Origin: Halocaridina rubra
Taxonomy: Eukaryota; Arthropoda; Malacostraca; Decapoda; Atyidae
DNA: 64,000 nucleotides
NCBI GenBank assembly: GCA_037179515.1
Contig: JAXCGZ010015115.1
Coordinates: 1 to 64,000, forward strand
Direction of reading: 5' to 3'
Part shown: piece by piece, positions 14,101 to 25,824 of the stretch
Layout: every line of letters starts with the position of its first letter
How positions within the stretch are numbered: position 1 is the first letter of the stretch
Notes under the pieces: generated by a model
The model's input: only the letters and a program-made list of their open reading frames with translations
Databases searched by the model: none
What the model was told of the DNA's origin: nothing
Position numbers and translations under genes: made by a program

Positions 14101-17100
14101 AAGGTCAAGGAACTTACTTGGCTATCTTTTATGACACTTGTCATGTCTTGCTGGATGGACGATGCAATACCAAAGTCAATTAGTTTTACCATTCCACTGA
14201 CAGAAACAAAGTTGGCTGGCTTCAGATCAGAGTGAATTATACCTTAAGAAAAATAAAGCTGTAAAAGAGTCTAGAAACACTTTTCATACCTAAAGGAAAA
14301 TAAAGTTATAATAGATTCTAAAAATGCTACAAAAAATAAGATAACCCATATAGCTTGCAATCGGAATATGTTGGGGTTATGGGTGTAAAGTTCTTTAGGA
14401 GAGTTATTCCTCTCCTATGACACAGTAAAATAAGGTCAAAAAAGATGAAAAACAAGTGACAAAGGACAATGAAGCCTCAAGGGCTACTGTTGACGTAAAT
14501 GTAAAAATATAAATAATGTAAGAAAAGGATCTGTTACCTAAGTACTTAAGAACTTAATTAAAGGATCATATGTACTTATGGATAGTACAGTATATAGCAA
14601 TTTCATGTGAGCCAAACAATACCAAAGGAAACTTGCATCCTTAATGTGGAAATACAATGATATGGGCTAGTTTTTTTCAACTGTATTTGCAACAAGAAAG
14701 ACTTCAAGCTTGAGTATATGATGGCATGTAAGAGATATTAATAAAGCAAAAGTTTTATTCAATTTCCCGAAAAGAGAGAACAAATTACAATAATTTGGTG
14801 TACTATCATCAGTCATTTTATTTCATATTATTCTCATCATACTTAATCAAAAGTGAACGGCATAAGTATTCATACCTTCATTATGTATGGCCTGTACGGA
14901 TAAAAGCATGCCTCGCCAATAAAACTTCAAGTCGATAGGCTCGATACACGATTTGCCTGAAGAACGAGAGCCACGAATATTCTTCAAAATGGAAGCAAAG
15001 TCTCTTCCTTTTTCCATAACTAACAGCAACTGATTGTCTTTATATTCACTGCAAAAAATTTAGCATTCAGAGAATACCATTTAAATAACTTATGGTAGCA
15101 AACCCATTATGTGTTCTCTAAGCATAGGAGCTAATGCAGTTTCAAACAATGCATACTAAGTATGCTTTTCTTTATATATTTACATATCCAGATAACTACA
15201 GAAATCTCAATAATACCATTAGGAGAGTTAATCTGGTAACTAACAAATACAATTCAATAAAAAAAATATTCTCTGTATGCAAAATAGGCATAAAACCCTC
15301 CTAAAGTATGAACTTAAAATGTCTACATACTATTACAATATAAAACGGACACTCACCATATACTGTGTTTTATCTATCTACGTATATGTTTATTCATCAT
15401 TATAAATACAGTATCTGTAAAGGAGTTGGCAGAGTCAAAACACCTGTTTATAAATATATACAGAGTAAGAGAGAAAGAGAAAAGGAACTTTGGAAAGCAT
15501 ATGACACAGACTTCCTCACTTGACCAAAACCCACCCATCTCCATCTAATGTATACATATTTACATAAATTAATGTTAAGGAAAACTGAGATAATTTATGG
15601 TATAAAGAGGTTTTAAGTTTTACAAAAATTTATAAAAAGCTTAGATTATAAAAAATTCATGATAATATTTATAGATTCTAACTTACTATTAAAACATGTA
15701 TGATATATCAGATATGATACCATGCCCTGTTGAGGCTCTTAGAATGGCCACAGAGTTCATAGTATTAACACGGTAGCAGGCTTTCATTACACCCTATACA
15801 GAACCTGATGTGGCAACACCTTTGTTGTAGGTCAACCCTCCAGAGTTGCTACTAAGAAGAAAAAAAAATGCCAAAATGAGACAACCAACCTTTGTCCCCC
15901 ATGGGGTACAAAAACATGGGAGAGGCTTCAGTCACCTGGCCAATTACCTCATCTTTCAACACAACACACATACAATAAACAAATTTTCTATACCAAGAGA
16001 TGGCTCTCCAGCAGTCATTTCTGGAAGACTCCTTCTAGCTGGAGACATCATTTGCACGACAAGAAACTTATTATGAAGACTGCATTGTACACAACTACAT
16101 ATATCATCAAATCTTCAAACACTCCTTGAGAGCTCTGTGGGAAAGCCCAGGATCAGCAGCGATCTTCTTTAGCGACTCGGTGCTATTCAACCAATCAGCT
16201 CAGGGAACAACAACACCCTATACATCCTAACTACTACTGACCACTTATTTTCTGAGAAGAAAAGAAGTTCAGGAAAGGAAGAATTACTCACCACCTGCTC
16301 CATTTTCCTTAGTGTTGCCATTATGGCACTTGGGAGAATGCGAAGGTGGCATTCTTGTTTCTCACAAAGGATGGACATCTGTTCTTTGACACCGAGTCAA
16401 CATTGTTGGAATTCTAGATCCCTCAACACCATGGGTTAACTTTACATACAAGAATTCCAAAAAAAAAATTCAATAGAAAGGAATAGGTATTATGTACAAT
16501 TTATGATATGTTTATAACACACTTGTGACTGGGGGTATCATATTCTGTAGAAACTTAAATGAATCCTCTGAGACTTTTAATGCTTGTTCTCCTTATAGCC
16601 TACATATAAAATATCGGGCACACTTCAGCTTGAATAGATATTAATGACTGCTTCCATGTGATCAATATTCCATTCAGTAGCGTTGCATTGCCTACTCTGA
16701 AAACAACAATAATTTCAGACTTTCCCTAAGTTCATTGCTCCTTTATAAGAATAAAACTACTAAAAATTCCGGAAATGATTATGCATAAGATAACAGTGAC
16801 GAAAACTTCTAGAGTAGGGACCCAATATAGCATTATTTGATTATTCTAGTACTGCATACCCATGTAAGCCTAAACACATATACAATGGATGCAATCCCCT
16901 TTGTAAGGAGGTTGGCCGAGTCAAACCACACATTCACCATAAGCCAAATATACCTCGATCACTCCTCTTGGAACCTTGGGGATAAAGGGTTGCCATAATT
17001 TCAACCCTACAATAAAAATATGCACCCTATGTATATACTACTCTATATTCCAGTTATATTCAACATACTGAATTGTTTATGATGTTCTGTCCGTATTATA

Positions 17101-20100
17101 ATACAGTATTTAATTCCGAGATTCACCACTTTGTTAGATGGTAAAATAGTAAATTTACTTACTAATCATATAGTTTTATGACGAGATCTGACCACTGAAG
17201 TCTTTCTAATTTTTCAACTTCGTTTTTGTAGGAGTTGAGGGTAGCTTTGTCAAGGCCTTCCAAATCAACAACTTTGAGAGCTTTTACTTTACGAGATTCC
17301 AAATCCAATACCTATTAGATAAATGGAATAGAAATTGCAACACTTTGGGTCTTGTAAAGAAGAGTAATCCCAGGGATGCTCTAGAGTTAATTATATATAC
17401 AAGGCAAATCATCTAACCTAACGATTAACGTAGTTATTTAACTTCTGGGGGTTACTCGTCTTTCCAAGAGCCAAAATGTTTCGCATCAAAACCAAACAAT
17501 AATAATAAAAATGCATAACGCTTACAACTACTATATATACAGATTTAAATGATTTGCAAAAATCTGATACATATCCATGAAGAACAGTGCTAAACTTATG
17601 TATTCCAGAGAAGTAAGAAAAACTATGCTGCATATGAAAACCTTATTGTTACTGTATGTAACGTTTTGAAATAAAGAAACAATAGTGCAGCAAAGAGAGC
17701 AATCACACATGAAAGAAAGCATACAAGATAAAGTCATTTCCATATGTATAAAAACATTATTTATTTTCAAATCTATTTAAAATTTAATCTCATATACAGA
17801 TACAACTTATGCAAGCAGGTTGCCACAAGTGTAGGAATGGACAAAAGATTGCAGCTTTCAAAGACCCTTGATGTACCTATCATTTCTATCTGATTTGTGG
17901 TAAGAAAAGAATTTTATGGAGGAAGGGATTGCCAGCCACCTATTTTCATATAATTCATAATTACTTCATTGGCACTCAAGCAATACATATATGGGATTCT
18001 ATTCCTTTGAATGATGTGCCTAAATATGCTATAACATACAAGCCCTATAAAATTAAGTTGAAAGGCGATCCTCATCTTACCTCATATACTTTACTGGATC
18101 CTCCTTTCCCCAAGAGATCCAGTCTAAGATATATATGGTTGTTAACTGTAATAGAATCCATTTTTGTGAGCATCTGATTTGCTGATGGTGAAGCTGAAGG
18201 TTCTGGATTTTGCTCCAGGTGATGCTGATGTTGAATTATCTGTTTGTTCCCATGTGTCTGAAAAATCTGAGCGATACCATTATGGGAACGAGTTGTTGTG
18301 TGATTACGAAAACTTACATTTCCTGATTCATATTCAGTATCCAGACCTATGGGGTGAGAGTGTAAGTTATTGTGCCCCTTTGAGGAAGTCTGAGAGGGTG
18401 GCTTTGTTGTGACCGCACCGTTTCGTGAGGATTGAATCTGCGCTGCTACATTTGCTCGGGATGCATCTGGTGCTCTTAGTCTAGCTTCAGTGACTGACGA
18501 AGAATGACTGGTGGTAGTTTCTGTTATTCTGGAGTTTCCAGGGACAGAGTCCACGGATTCGTGCCTGCTCTGTTTGCCAATATCAATATCAGCAGGTGAA
18601 TTTCCTCTACCATATACATCATCCTTTGCATTTCTTTTAACCCAATGAAGGTCTCTAGATGAATACTGAAGCTGATCAGGATGCATTACATGTTTTTGCT
18701 CTAACATTATACTTGCAGGTTTATGATTTTCTTTATCTAATGATTCAACTTTTACATGATGGCTGCTTTCAGGTTGATGCTGTTTGACTGACTTATAGTC
18801 TGGAAATCTGGAAACCACAGGGTCAGATTTAATGAGGGACTTTGAGGATACTCTGTTTCTTATAACAGGCGTTGACAAAGATCGAGGCATTCTGCCTGAA
18901 GGTAAATGCAAATGATGAACTTCAAGGCCTTTACTGGCTTCTTGATCAGAAGGCAAAACTTTCTCATTGCTTTTTAAACTACTTGAACTCGTCGTGCTTA
19001 ATACACCAAGAATGCTGGAGCTCGTCCTGGCCACTGTTCTAGTATTCCTATCAGTATTTGTTGTCAAACTACTTGTTTTATGGTGCTAAAATATGAAATA
19101 ATAAAAAAATCAATCAGTCATTTTAAACCATATATCAACAATCAAAAGCAAGATTATAAAATATACTCCAATGAACACAACAAAAACTAAATTTTCTTAA
19201 TATGAACATGTACACACAGACATTAAAAAAAAAAATCCGAGATTGATCTTTAATGATGATAGTATTCAATAGAATGTTGGAAAATATATGATCATCCCTT
19301 GTTTCCCATAATTCAATCTCTTTTACTCTGCAATTTCTTCTTTCTCACTCCAAAGGGAGAGAGAATACATCCCCAGTGTGTCATGATAGTAGGTAAACAT
19401 GGCAAAGCAATGAGACAAAGTCCCCTTTCTTCCATGAGAGGTCATAGCAAGTTGCAAATATTTTCGTTACACTAATTCAGGACGGAGAATGCTGTGCAAA
19501 ATACCAATGGATTTCAAAATTTATTAAGGCAAAAGATAAATTACCTGCAACTCTTCCTCAGTGTCAGGTGAGGAAGATTTCTCCTTTCTGAATGAACAGC
19601 TATCTGAGTTCCTTTGTTGACGTGAAGAAAATAGTTTGCAAAACATGCTGTAATTATATAGATAACATATAAGGGGCAAAAATTAATATGATTTCTAATA
19701 ATAATAATAATAATAATGATACAGTAATTCTAACGATAACATTAAAACCTCTCTGAAATCTCTAACGTTATCTATATAATAAATGCAACGGGAATATTGA
19801 ATAATTTTCCACAAAAGCTTCATAAATGATAAATACATATCACCTGTACAGTACAATTAATATTAGTGTTTCTCTCACTACCCAGTACATCTGGGTAAGT
19901 CTCCTATCAACAGTGGCCAAATTTTTCTGAATCAGCAGTGAACTAGATAAAAAAAAGGCCCTCTAGGTGAACAGACTATGATTGGAAAGATGTCATGAAG
20001 ATAAACGCTACATGATTTTAAATAGAAGAAACCCTAATATGACACTTCTTCAAAACATAAATAACTCGTTGATAACCAGTGAGGATTCGAGGAATTTGAA

Positions 20101-21341
20101 CCATAATGAATAGAGAAGCTCCCCTACTTATGAACAACTGAGTTACGAAATTTCACAGATATAAACAAAAACCTTTCCATGTATTAATGCATGTATTGTT
20201 CTACTGTACTGAATTATTACATTATTATTATTGTATCAAAATTCATTAAAACTGTATGCCTCATGTTTTCTATACAGTGACCGTTGAATATTTTAATAAA
20301 GTATGGGAGACTCCCCAACTTACGAATGAATTAGGTTCCAGACGTCCGTTCGTTAATGGAATTGTTCATAGGTTGAAACGTAATTCATTCGTAAGTTGGG
20401 GAGTGTCCGTACTATATTAAAATATTCAATGGTCACAGTATAGGGAAATTGTTAATGCTATGTATATATTCTACAGCTCAATACTTCCTCACTGACAAGC
20501 ACGTATGATATCAACCTTTGTCATCTGGTCTAAAGACAGAATTAGGGGATATTGATTTCATAATCAAATATATTGATGGCAGTGTACACAAAACACAATA
20601 AAAGAATTTAAAATGCATATTTTGGTGCAAAAAAAATTTAGTGTTGAAATAGAGTAATTGTAGAGCCAAAAAATATTTCTGCTCATAAAATTTTTGCTCA
20701 AGTTTCTACAAAAATATATAAAAATCCTCATCTATAGCAAACATAAACTTAGTACAGATATAGGTAGACTGAAATATTTCAGAAAAGCATAGGCAACATA
20801 AATTGACGCTAAAAAATATCCTTGTTAATAATCTTCATAATGTCAGTACCTACATATCACGACACAGATAATTTCCATGTAATTAGAAATGACAGTTCCT
20901 TGTAAGGAATTCTCCAATTTCCTGCTCCATGCCTCTATATATCAAGGGAAAGGAAAACATGGATACTGCTAGAAAAACAATCACCAAATGAAGAAAATAA
21001 AAACAGTAAATGATATTGCAAGCTGATTAAAAAATAAGTCACTACACATAGCATTTGTTAGGGGAAGAGATCATGTTTTAAATGAAGATTCTCTTCAAGA
21101 GAAATATTTGCCAATATAGACGAGAGGCTTGTGACAACCACTGTCAAGAAATCCTTTGCCACACTGCAAATTCAGTGAATAGTGTAGACGTGTAGGAACA
21201 ATATTGAAACAGTATCTAGATGGTTTCAATAAAAACTAATATTCTTGTAAAAAAACCTACTAACCTTGGTCGTTTCGCAACATCAGAAAGGATTTCCTCA
21301 ATAGTGGGTCCCTCACTCCAGTCACTCTCTTCATCTTCCAT
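11189..21341 (-). CDS. TTK: TTK/Mps1 dual-specificity spindle-checkpoint kinase
   Basis: Minus-strand exons 21341-21265, 19647-19545, 19085-18081, 17311-17163, 15048-14876, 14242-14118, 13297-13193, 13043-12684 and 11236-11189 join in phase to 714 residues plus TGA (human about 857). The start ATG has A at -3. Residues about 61-395 (one exon) are Ser/Thr-rich and disordered, with a KEN box in LDKENHKP at 178-180 (18734-18726). The kinase domain spans about 380-670: glycine loop [13 protein letters not shown], lysine in ALKVVDLE, catalytic HSDLKPANF (Asp508), IDFGIA (Asp525), activation loop [19 protein letters not shown] and [23 protein letters not shown] instead of HRD and the TSV..DSQ loop are Mps1 hallmarks. 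The family phosphorylates KNL1/Bub proteins at kinetochores (established). No TPR domain was recognised at the short N-terminus. Confidence 0.95.
11885..11965 (+). repeat. Interspersed repeat family D, copy in last TTK intron
   Basis: AAGGCCATTGCCGATCCTAA followed by CCACAGAG and TTTTCTAAGAGCAAG matches blocks at 49305-49400 (ATGGCCACTGATGATCCTGG, CCCATAGAGC) and, inverted, 16105-16200 (CCCAGGATCAGCAGCGATC). It is a SINE or LINE fragment of unknown origin. Confidence 0.5.
13324..13360. repeat. CT/GA palindromic microsatellite
   Basis: A CT run switches to a GA run at CTCGAG, a perfect hairpin-forming palindrome within a TTK intron, about 27 bp from an exon acceptor. Confidence 0.85.
13848..14012 (+). 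mobile_element. SINE family C copy in TTK intron
   Basis: GTGGTTACAGCACTCAACTC (tRNA box A-like) is followed by GACAGACCCA (box B-like) and then by AGAGCATCAAACCTTAATTC, CTGCATCCACC and TGGTGAAACATAAAA. The same ordered blocks occur at 52259-52419, and in reverse orientation at 55266-55432, 56295-56425 and 61435-61560. Confidence 0.6.
15420..17000. other. TTK intron with repeat fragments
   Basis: The intron 15049-17162 contains fragments of dispersed repeats: a family D piece (inverted) at about 16105-16200, and a family B piece at 16895-16990 (TTTGTAAGGAGGTTGGCCGA). The rest, including an open frame at 15846-16076, is unrecognised and not supported as coding. Confidence 0.45.
20274..20440. 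mobile_element. Foldback element family 7
   Basis: A near-perfect inverted repeat. ACTCCCCAACTTACGAATGA (20310 on) pairs with TCATTCGTAAGTTGGGGAGT ending about 20405. The arms extend outward through AGTGACCGTTGAATATTTTA and its counterpart to about 20440. Related ends with the GTTCGTAAGT motif occur at 36165-36475 and about 57120-57835. It lies in a TTK intron. Confidence 0.75.
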
Positions 21342-21510
21342 TCTAGTTCTATACTGCTGAGATTAATATAAAAAATTGAGCAAAGATTCGCTTTATTGCA
21401 CCCCTCCATAACCTCAGCAAATAGTTAATCTTTGAAATATATGTCTAGAGCTCATGTCATCGACTGTTAAAATCACAGATAAATTTATGGTTAATTAATA
21501 AGAGTAAGGA

Positions 21511-21770
21511 AAGACCAGAGGGGCCGTCGTTAACCCGAGACGAGCCAGGCATGTTCAATTCATAAGTGAGCCACGGGGCTGCATAAACACACAAAATTAC
21601 CCTATTAAGGTATGTAACTAGCCAACCTAACCTAACTTAACCCACATTATGTTAGGTTAGTTACATACCTAAAAAGGGAATATTTGGGTGTTTATACGGC
21701 AGCGTGGCTCACCTATGCATTGGCGGTGTTGGTCTCGTCTCTCGAGAAAACAATGGCCCTCTCTGGTCTT
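21511..21770. mobile_element. Foldback element family 8
   Basis: The arm AAGACCAGAGGGGCCGTCGTT pairs with the right arm ending ATGGCCCTCTCTGGTCTT. Internal paired blocks include GTGAGCCACG/CGTGGCTCAC and TTAGGTTAGTTACATACCT with its inverse. It is a 260-bp palindromic MITE just upstream of the TTK start, so it may lie in or near the TTK promoter. Confidence 0.75.
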
Positions 21771-21789
21771 CTTTATTTTTCATGGTTGA

Positions 21790-22150
21790 TTATTATTTTT
21801 CATAATCAACCATAAATTTATTTGCATTATTTTTAACAAAGTAACATTTTTCCAGTGGTGGGTGACATGAACTTAAGACATATATCAAAGAATTATTACT
21901 GCATGGAGTATAAATATGACTTATGGCGAGGCACATAAATCGAATATTGACCAAAAATTGGTCATGTGAAGTTAAGACAAATCCTTAACATTATTTTTAA
22001 TAATAAATCATAACTTCATTTGCGTGATATTTACCAAATTAACAGTTTTTTTCAGGAGTGGGTGATGAGATTTTCATACATTAATGTCAAAGAATAACTG
22101 TTAGATAAGATCTAAATAAGTTATGGTGAGGTGAATAAAACGAATCATAA
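21790..22150. repeat. Diverged tandem duplication, about 180-bp unit
   Basis: The blocks ATAAATTTATTTGCATTATT, TTCCAGTGGTGGGTGA and TTATGGCGAGGCACATAAA recur about 180 bp later as ATAACTTCATTTGCGTGATA, TTCAGGAGTGGGTGA and TTATGGTGAGGTGAATAAA. No function was recognised. Confidence 0.6.
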
Positions 22151-22199
22151 CCCATTGTTCTACTGTGGGTTTCTATTCTGTTCAGTTGTAGTGCAGAGG

Positions 22200-24814
22200 T
22201 ATCTCCTATGAATCGGAACCTCCTATCTTGATTATTGTCTTTGCATGTTACGTGCTTTCAGTATTTCCTTTAATCTTATTTCTCTTAGCGTCCAGAATTT
22301 ATTTATTTACTTCTAAATTTTTCTTTTCAAATAAAAATCTTCCAGTTACTCTGTTTAGGTCTTCTTCATAACGTTGTTGTAAGTCAATAATATTGTTTCT
22401 TTCTGTTCTGTAATATTCACAAAATAATAAAAAGTGAGTTAGATCCTCATTTTCTGCATCACATCACATACCTCTGTTTAGGTCTTCTTCATAACGTTGT
22501 TGTAAGTCAATAATATTGTTTCTTTCTGTTCTGTAATATTCACAAAATAATAAAAAGTGAGTTAGATCCTCATTTTCTGCATCACATCACATACCTCTGT
22601 TTAGGTCTTCTTCATAACGTTGTTGTAAGTCAATAATATTGTTTCTTTCTGTTCTGTAATATTCACAAAATAATAAAAAGTGAGTTAGATCCTCATTTTC
22701 TGCATCACATACCTCACTTTATTTTTCCATCCGTAAATCTTTTTCTATTATTTAATGGTAATGTGTTTGTCCTTGCTTTAAAAAAGAGCACTGATGAATA
22801 TCTATTATCATTATATATCTTCTCCTTTGATTTCTGTTTTCCATTTTCTATATGTAGTCAAGCTTTCTTTATTTTGTAGCTCTTCCTTCCATTGTTCAAT
22901 GTCTCAAATTCTAATTTTTTTTTCTTAATTTCCTCTTTTGTACAACTTATCACTTCTCTATAACTTATCTCCACTTCTTTCATATATCTATCTATGGTTT
23001 TCCACCAGTCATTACTTTCCTCTTTATTCAACCTTAATATTGTTTTTAATATTTCCTTACTTCCAGTATTTATACTGTGTAAGTATTGTAGTTTTGAAGT
23101 TACCAATATTGTTTTCATAGAAGATGCTCCTAAATCCCCTCTAAGAGTAGCTGCAGCTGTAGCCTTAGTAGCGCCTAAAATTCTTATATAAATCCCATTT
23201 TCTATTCTCTGTAGCATTTTAATCTCGGTCTCTTAGATTTATAATGTTTGTGCCAAATAAAATTGATAGCAAAGATATATTTTTCAAATAAGTTTTCCCT
23301 ATTAATATTTTGTTGCAACTCTTTTTTTATTACAGTATATGTTAAATTGGCTAGCGTGTGAGCTGCTTCTATCATTATTTGCTTTCGTGTTTTAAACATA
23401 TTCTTCTTATAATCTATAGTTATTCCTAAATACAGGGTATTTCAGTTTATCTACTATCTTGATTCCATCTATCTCATTAGGTTTTTCTTTCAAGTTATGT
23501 ATTATCAAATTGCACTTTCCTCTATTCAATTCCAATCCACATTCCCTTCCTGCTTCTATTACTAGGTTTATATTATATTTTGCATCTTCTATAGATTCTG
23601 CTAAGAGTAGAGCATCGTCTGCAAAAAATAATGTGCCTAAAGTTATATCTTCATTCTTAAAACCTCTCCCTTCCTTTCTATCCTCTTAATAATAATATGT
23701 CATTAATTTAAATAAAGAAGCTTTAATAAAATCTAGTGAAACAATTATTAGTGGGTTTTTGGTTTTGTAACTTTCTTGTATACAGTACTGTATGACGTAC
23801 AGATTATCTACTATTTTTGCTCTACTAGTTAAACCTGCCTGTATTTCCTTATATTCTTGATTCTTAATAAAAATATTTTCTATGCCATGTCCTCCTTTAT
23901 TAACATCATAAACAATGTATATGAAACATGTGTCAATGCTATTGCCCTTAATTCTTTAGCCGTAGGTTTCCTTATCTTTTCAATCATTTTGGTTCTTGAC
24001 ATTTTCCATTTATTTTATTTTTCTTCTTTTTCCATTTCATTCTTAAAACATTATGTTAAAACTTCTATGCATATACAATATTACTTTTTGTTAAAGCTTT
24101 ATATAGTTCGGCTTTTAGTCCGTCTGGTCCAGCTGCTTTTTTATTCTTTAATTTCTTAATACATTTTTAACCCTTTCTTCACTTACTACTGGTTTACTCG
24201 TAGGTATTATTTCTTTTTCTATTTTAGCTGATATTTCTAAACGTTCTTTTAATATAACCAGATGAATATAATGTCCTATCTGAATTTTTCCTGCATAGTT
24301 TTCTATATACTTAATATATTTTTGCTTCGTCTCTTCATTCCATACTGTATGTATTTGATTATCATTTTTACAATAAATTGTTTGCCAATATTTTAATAAA
24401 TCATTCTTAGCTTCTATTTCATTTAGTTTTTGTCCATTCCCATTATATAATTCAACTGCTTCTTACTTAGTCTCTACAATATTCCAAAACTTACTTATAT
24501 TTTCCCAAAGCTTATTATTCTTATCTGTCTTTTTTCATTCGTTATTTTCCTTTCATACTTCGTTATTTCTTCTTTAACTAATATTTGTGCCTCTTTCTTT
24601 TTTATTTTAAATTCCTCTTCACACTGATTTTTATTATTTCTTCATTCTTTTTATTTCTTTTTCGCCTGTTTGCATCTTTTCTTTCCTTAATCTTACTCCT
24701 TATTTCATCGATTATCCATGGTTGTTTCTTTCTGCAGTTACCATTAATCCTTCTTTTATAAGCTTTCTTTAATATTCTTTTTGCTACTTCCCGAATTGTA
24801 GTGTCCATGTGTTC
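22200..24814 (-). mobile_element. LINE (non-LTR retrotransposon), 3' half with reverse transcriptase, degenerate
   Basis: Read on the minus strand, 24808-24602 encodes a basic linker (RRINGNCRKKQPWIIDEIRS) seen between endonuclease and RT in LINEs. The RT catalytic box appears as GTLFFADDALLLAES (FADD at 23625-23614). Further on is the C-terminal block ILGATKATAAATLRGDLGAS (about 23170-23120), typical of LINE ORF2 C-termini. Frameshifts and stops break the frame, so this copy is dead. It continues in the 5' half at 30510-32520 beyond the BEL/Pao insertion. The exact 3' end (about 22200) is uncertain, and the clade was not assigned. Confidence 0.82.
22351..22719. repeat. Three tandem copies of a 123-bp unit inside the LINE
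   Basis: Units start with CTGTTTAGGTCTTCTTCATA at 22351, 22474 and 22597 and look identical over their length, except that the last ends CATCACATACC rather than CATCACATCACATACC. On the minus strand each unit reads CDAENEDLTHFLLFCEYYR and then NIIDLQQRYEEDLNRG. Because 123 is a multiple of three, all copies share a frame, with a TGA at the junctions. Confidence 0.95.
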
Positions 24815-25777
24815 TGTGCGAGGATTCTCCTGTGTGTTATATTACCCTTCGCCATCTTAGGCTAACCGCCCTAAATTCGGAAATCCTGACACGGCTTCAG
24901 TAGAGGCCTACCACGATCTCAATTTTAAATCCTCTACCAATAAAATATAATTAATATTACATGCATAGACATACATGCAAATATTTTATAAGGGGGTTTA
25001 TGAACTGCTGATAAGTGAATATTTAAATAAACTCTCCTCACCTTAAATTAAAACTTCCTCATCCAGAATAATAAATTTTCTAACATACATTCTACCTACG
25101 AGTGTCCAATTAAATGAGCTCATTCTGTCCCTCACACGTAGTTATAAATATTGTTAGAAATAAGGTAAATCTGCATTGCATCTGTACTCATCTATCCGGA
25201 TAACCCTGATGTCGTCAGCAATCACGGGATTCCCAATCAAACTTATTGAATATCTTCTGATCCACGTATCTCTATCACGTTTTTTACTTGAGTGTCTCGT
25301 AACGTCTCACGAGGACAACTAATTATAAACTTATAAGTACTGTCAATAAACACAGTAAAAATGAGTGCCTCGTAGCATCTCACGACAGCAACTAAATTTT
25401 GTAAGAAAGTCCCACAAAACTCCTCTAGTTTGTCGGGGTCCTTGGTACTAGGACTAAGTTGAGTTATGACTTGCTTACAACAGTTCTTTGTTCAACGAGG
25501 CGATGCAATAAGCGTTATCAAGGAGGTGAAGGGTTAATGGCTAAAATCCATTAGTGACCTACATTCCTTTCTCCACGTCTTCTACGGCCAGCCTCCCTAA
25601 TAAACTACACATTATACATACGAATATACGTGTATACATGATAGAACTTAATAAGTATACATGCTAAGTCTAAAAGTATACATTCATGCACTTACGTTAC
25701 AATAAACGAAACTATATGCAAAATAACACTTACATAATGTACGTAGAAATAAACTGTCTTGAAATATATTCAAGACA
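24815..25777 (-). repeat. BEL/Pao 3' LTR
   Basis: Near-identical to 29402-30354. Shared landmarks are CGGAAATCCTGACACGGCTT, ATCCGGATAACCCTGATGTC and the terminal TTGAAATATATTCAAGACA. It differs mainly near the left edge (TTAGGCTAACCGCCC against TTATAACCCCCC). Confidence 0.92.
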
Positions 25778-25824
25778 TCCTGGGCCCCTCCAAAAGGGAA
25801 AAATGGAGGGTCTCCCCATCAGTA

